Assembly: GCF_003545715.1 (NCBI RefSeq)
Contig: NZ_QVNU01000004.1
Coordinates: 575,417-639,416 of the forward strand
Direction: 5' to 3'
Source of the DNA: Taibaiella koreensis
GTDB taxonomy: Bacteria > Bacteroidota > Bacteroidia > Chitinophagales > Chitinophagaceae
Length of the DNA: 64,000 nucleotides
Shown here: positions 63,498 through 64,000 of the stretch, in pieces
How positions within the stretch are numbered: the first letter of the stretch is position 1
Layout of the letters: every line of letters starts with the position of its first letter
Notes under the pieces: model-generated
What the model was told of the DNA's origin: nothing
The model's database searches: none
Seen by the model: only the letters and a program-made list of their open reading frames with translations
Made by a program: the position numbers and the translations under genes

Positions 63498-64000
63498 GAG
63501 TGCCTAATAAAAATACAAATAAAATATGCAAAACGAAAAAGGGATGGAGACAGGTACTGCAATGATACGGGAATAAAAAACTATCCGCATACAATTGCAT
63601 TGTCTTTCCTGCTTTTATTCCGGAATTCAGGTATAGACCGGTCCGGCATACTGTAGTAAAGATGAAGTTTGCTTCGAAAACCCTTAGCAGGTACTTAAGA
63701 AATCTGGATCCGTTCAGATCGCTGTGCGCTCAGTTATCCCTGGCGATATCTTTCTCATAAACCGGTTGCGGCTCCTCCTGCAGCTTGCAGCAAGCGCGTT
63801 CCGACCGGCGGTCTTTGTCAACCGTTTTGCACGGCAAGCCAGTCGGGACGCGAAGCGGCCTGAACGGCGGCTGAAGCCGGATCCGTTCAGATCGCTGCGC
63901 GCTCAGCTATCCCTGGGGATACCCTTCTCACAGACGCGTTGCGGCTCCTGCTGCAGCTTGCAGCAAGCACGTTCCGGCCGCGGCGGTTATGGCCATAAAA
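63498..64000. other. Right-edge region, no gene, direct repeat
   Basis: No open frame. It contains a 106-111-bp direct repeat with a constant 173-bp offset (63706-63811 and 63879-63984), beginning GGATCCGTTCAGATCGCT. Each copy holds a small hairpin (GCTGCAGCTTGCAGC-like). The copies differ at about a dozen sites. The array may continue beyond the window. Confidence 0.75.

Overview
The window comes from a Bacteroidota chromosome, most likely a Chitinophagaceae-type soil or freshwater bacterium. The sequence evidence is: several proteins with C-terminal type IX secretion (T9SS) sorting domains, two Bacteroidota outer-membrane beta-barrel/TonB-type receptors, a GLPGLI-family protein, LytTR regulators, a hybrid beta-propeller sensor kinase, GG-leader class I lanthipeptide-type precursors, and TAnnTTTG promoter boxes with weak or absent Shine-Dalgarno sequences. 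GC is near 50%. I saw no rRNA, tRNA, CRISPR array or transposase gene.

Layout. 1-2952 (minus): a compact Ter stress operon (three TerD paralogues, a phosphoribosyltransferase and a HAD hydrolase) running off the left edge. 3336-5204 (minus): ribosomal operon rplM-rpsI-rpsB. 5672-7294: a pectate-lyase/tailspike-like beta-helix protein. 7303-10057: an accessory patch with two lanthipeptide-like precursors and a LanC cyclase, interleaved with small terminal-inverted-repeat elements. 10237-17655: an orphan LytTR regulator, a T9SS cargo protein, a DUF1232 protein, a WG-repeat protein, a fatty-acid desaturase and an exported unknown. 17884-18369: an orphan protein with a possible CheD/CNF-like Cys/His arrangement. 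18498-20812 (minus): rplK-rplA-rplJ-rplL, detached from nusG and rpoBC. 21172-27659: an epimerase followed by a patchwork of small exported and membrane unknowns, with a frameshifted AT-rich gene inside a 111-bp direct duplication, a third lanthipeptide-like precursor and a duplicated gene remnant. 27816-34349: acyltransferase, clpC, STAS protein and ribonuclease Z. 34966-38602: a gingipain-type (C25) protease and an S74-chaperone-domain protein, both apparent T9SS cargo. 38671-39412: short-period tandem repeats. 39417-41846: outer-membrane receptor. 42094-42818: two tandem cysteine-rich precursors. 43164-53202: gcvP, a secreted reprolysin-type metalloprotease, valS and small exported proteins. 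53351-59704: an acidic protein, then receptor + GLPGLI protein, then a kinase/OmpR-type regulator pair. 59777-63485: LytTR regulator and its propeller-type sensor kinase. The right edge carries a direct repeat and no gene.

The least ordinary content is (i) five GG-leader precursor peptides scattered over three loci with one LanC and no visible LanB dehydratase, (ii) the Ter-linked PRTase/HAD module, and (iii) several repeat-mediated rearrangement scars (TIR elements, 111-bp and 163-bp duplications, 44-bp and 28-bp palindromes, heptamer array). All functional statements rest on reading motifs by eye; no database search was run.
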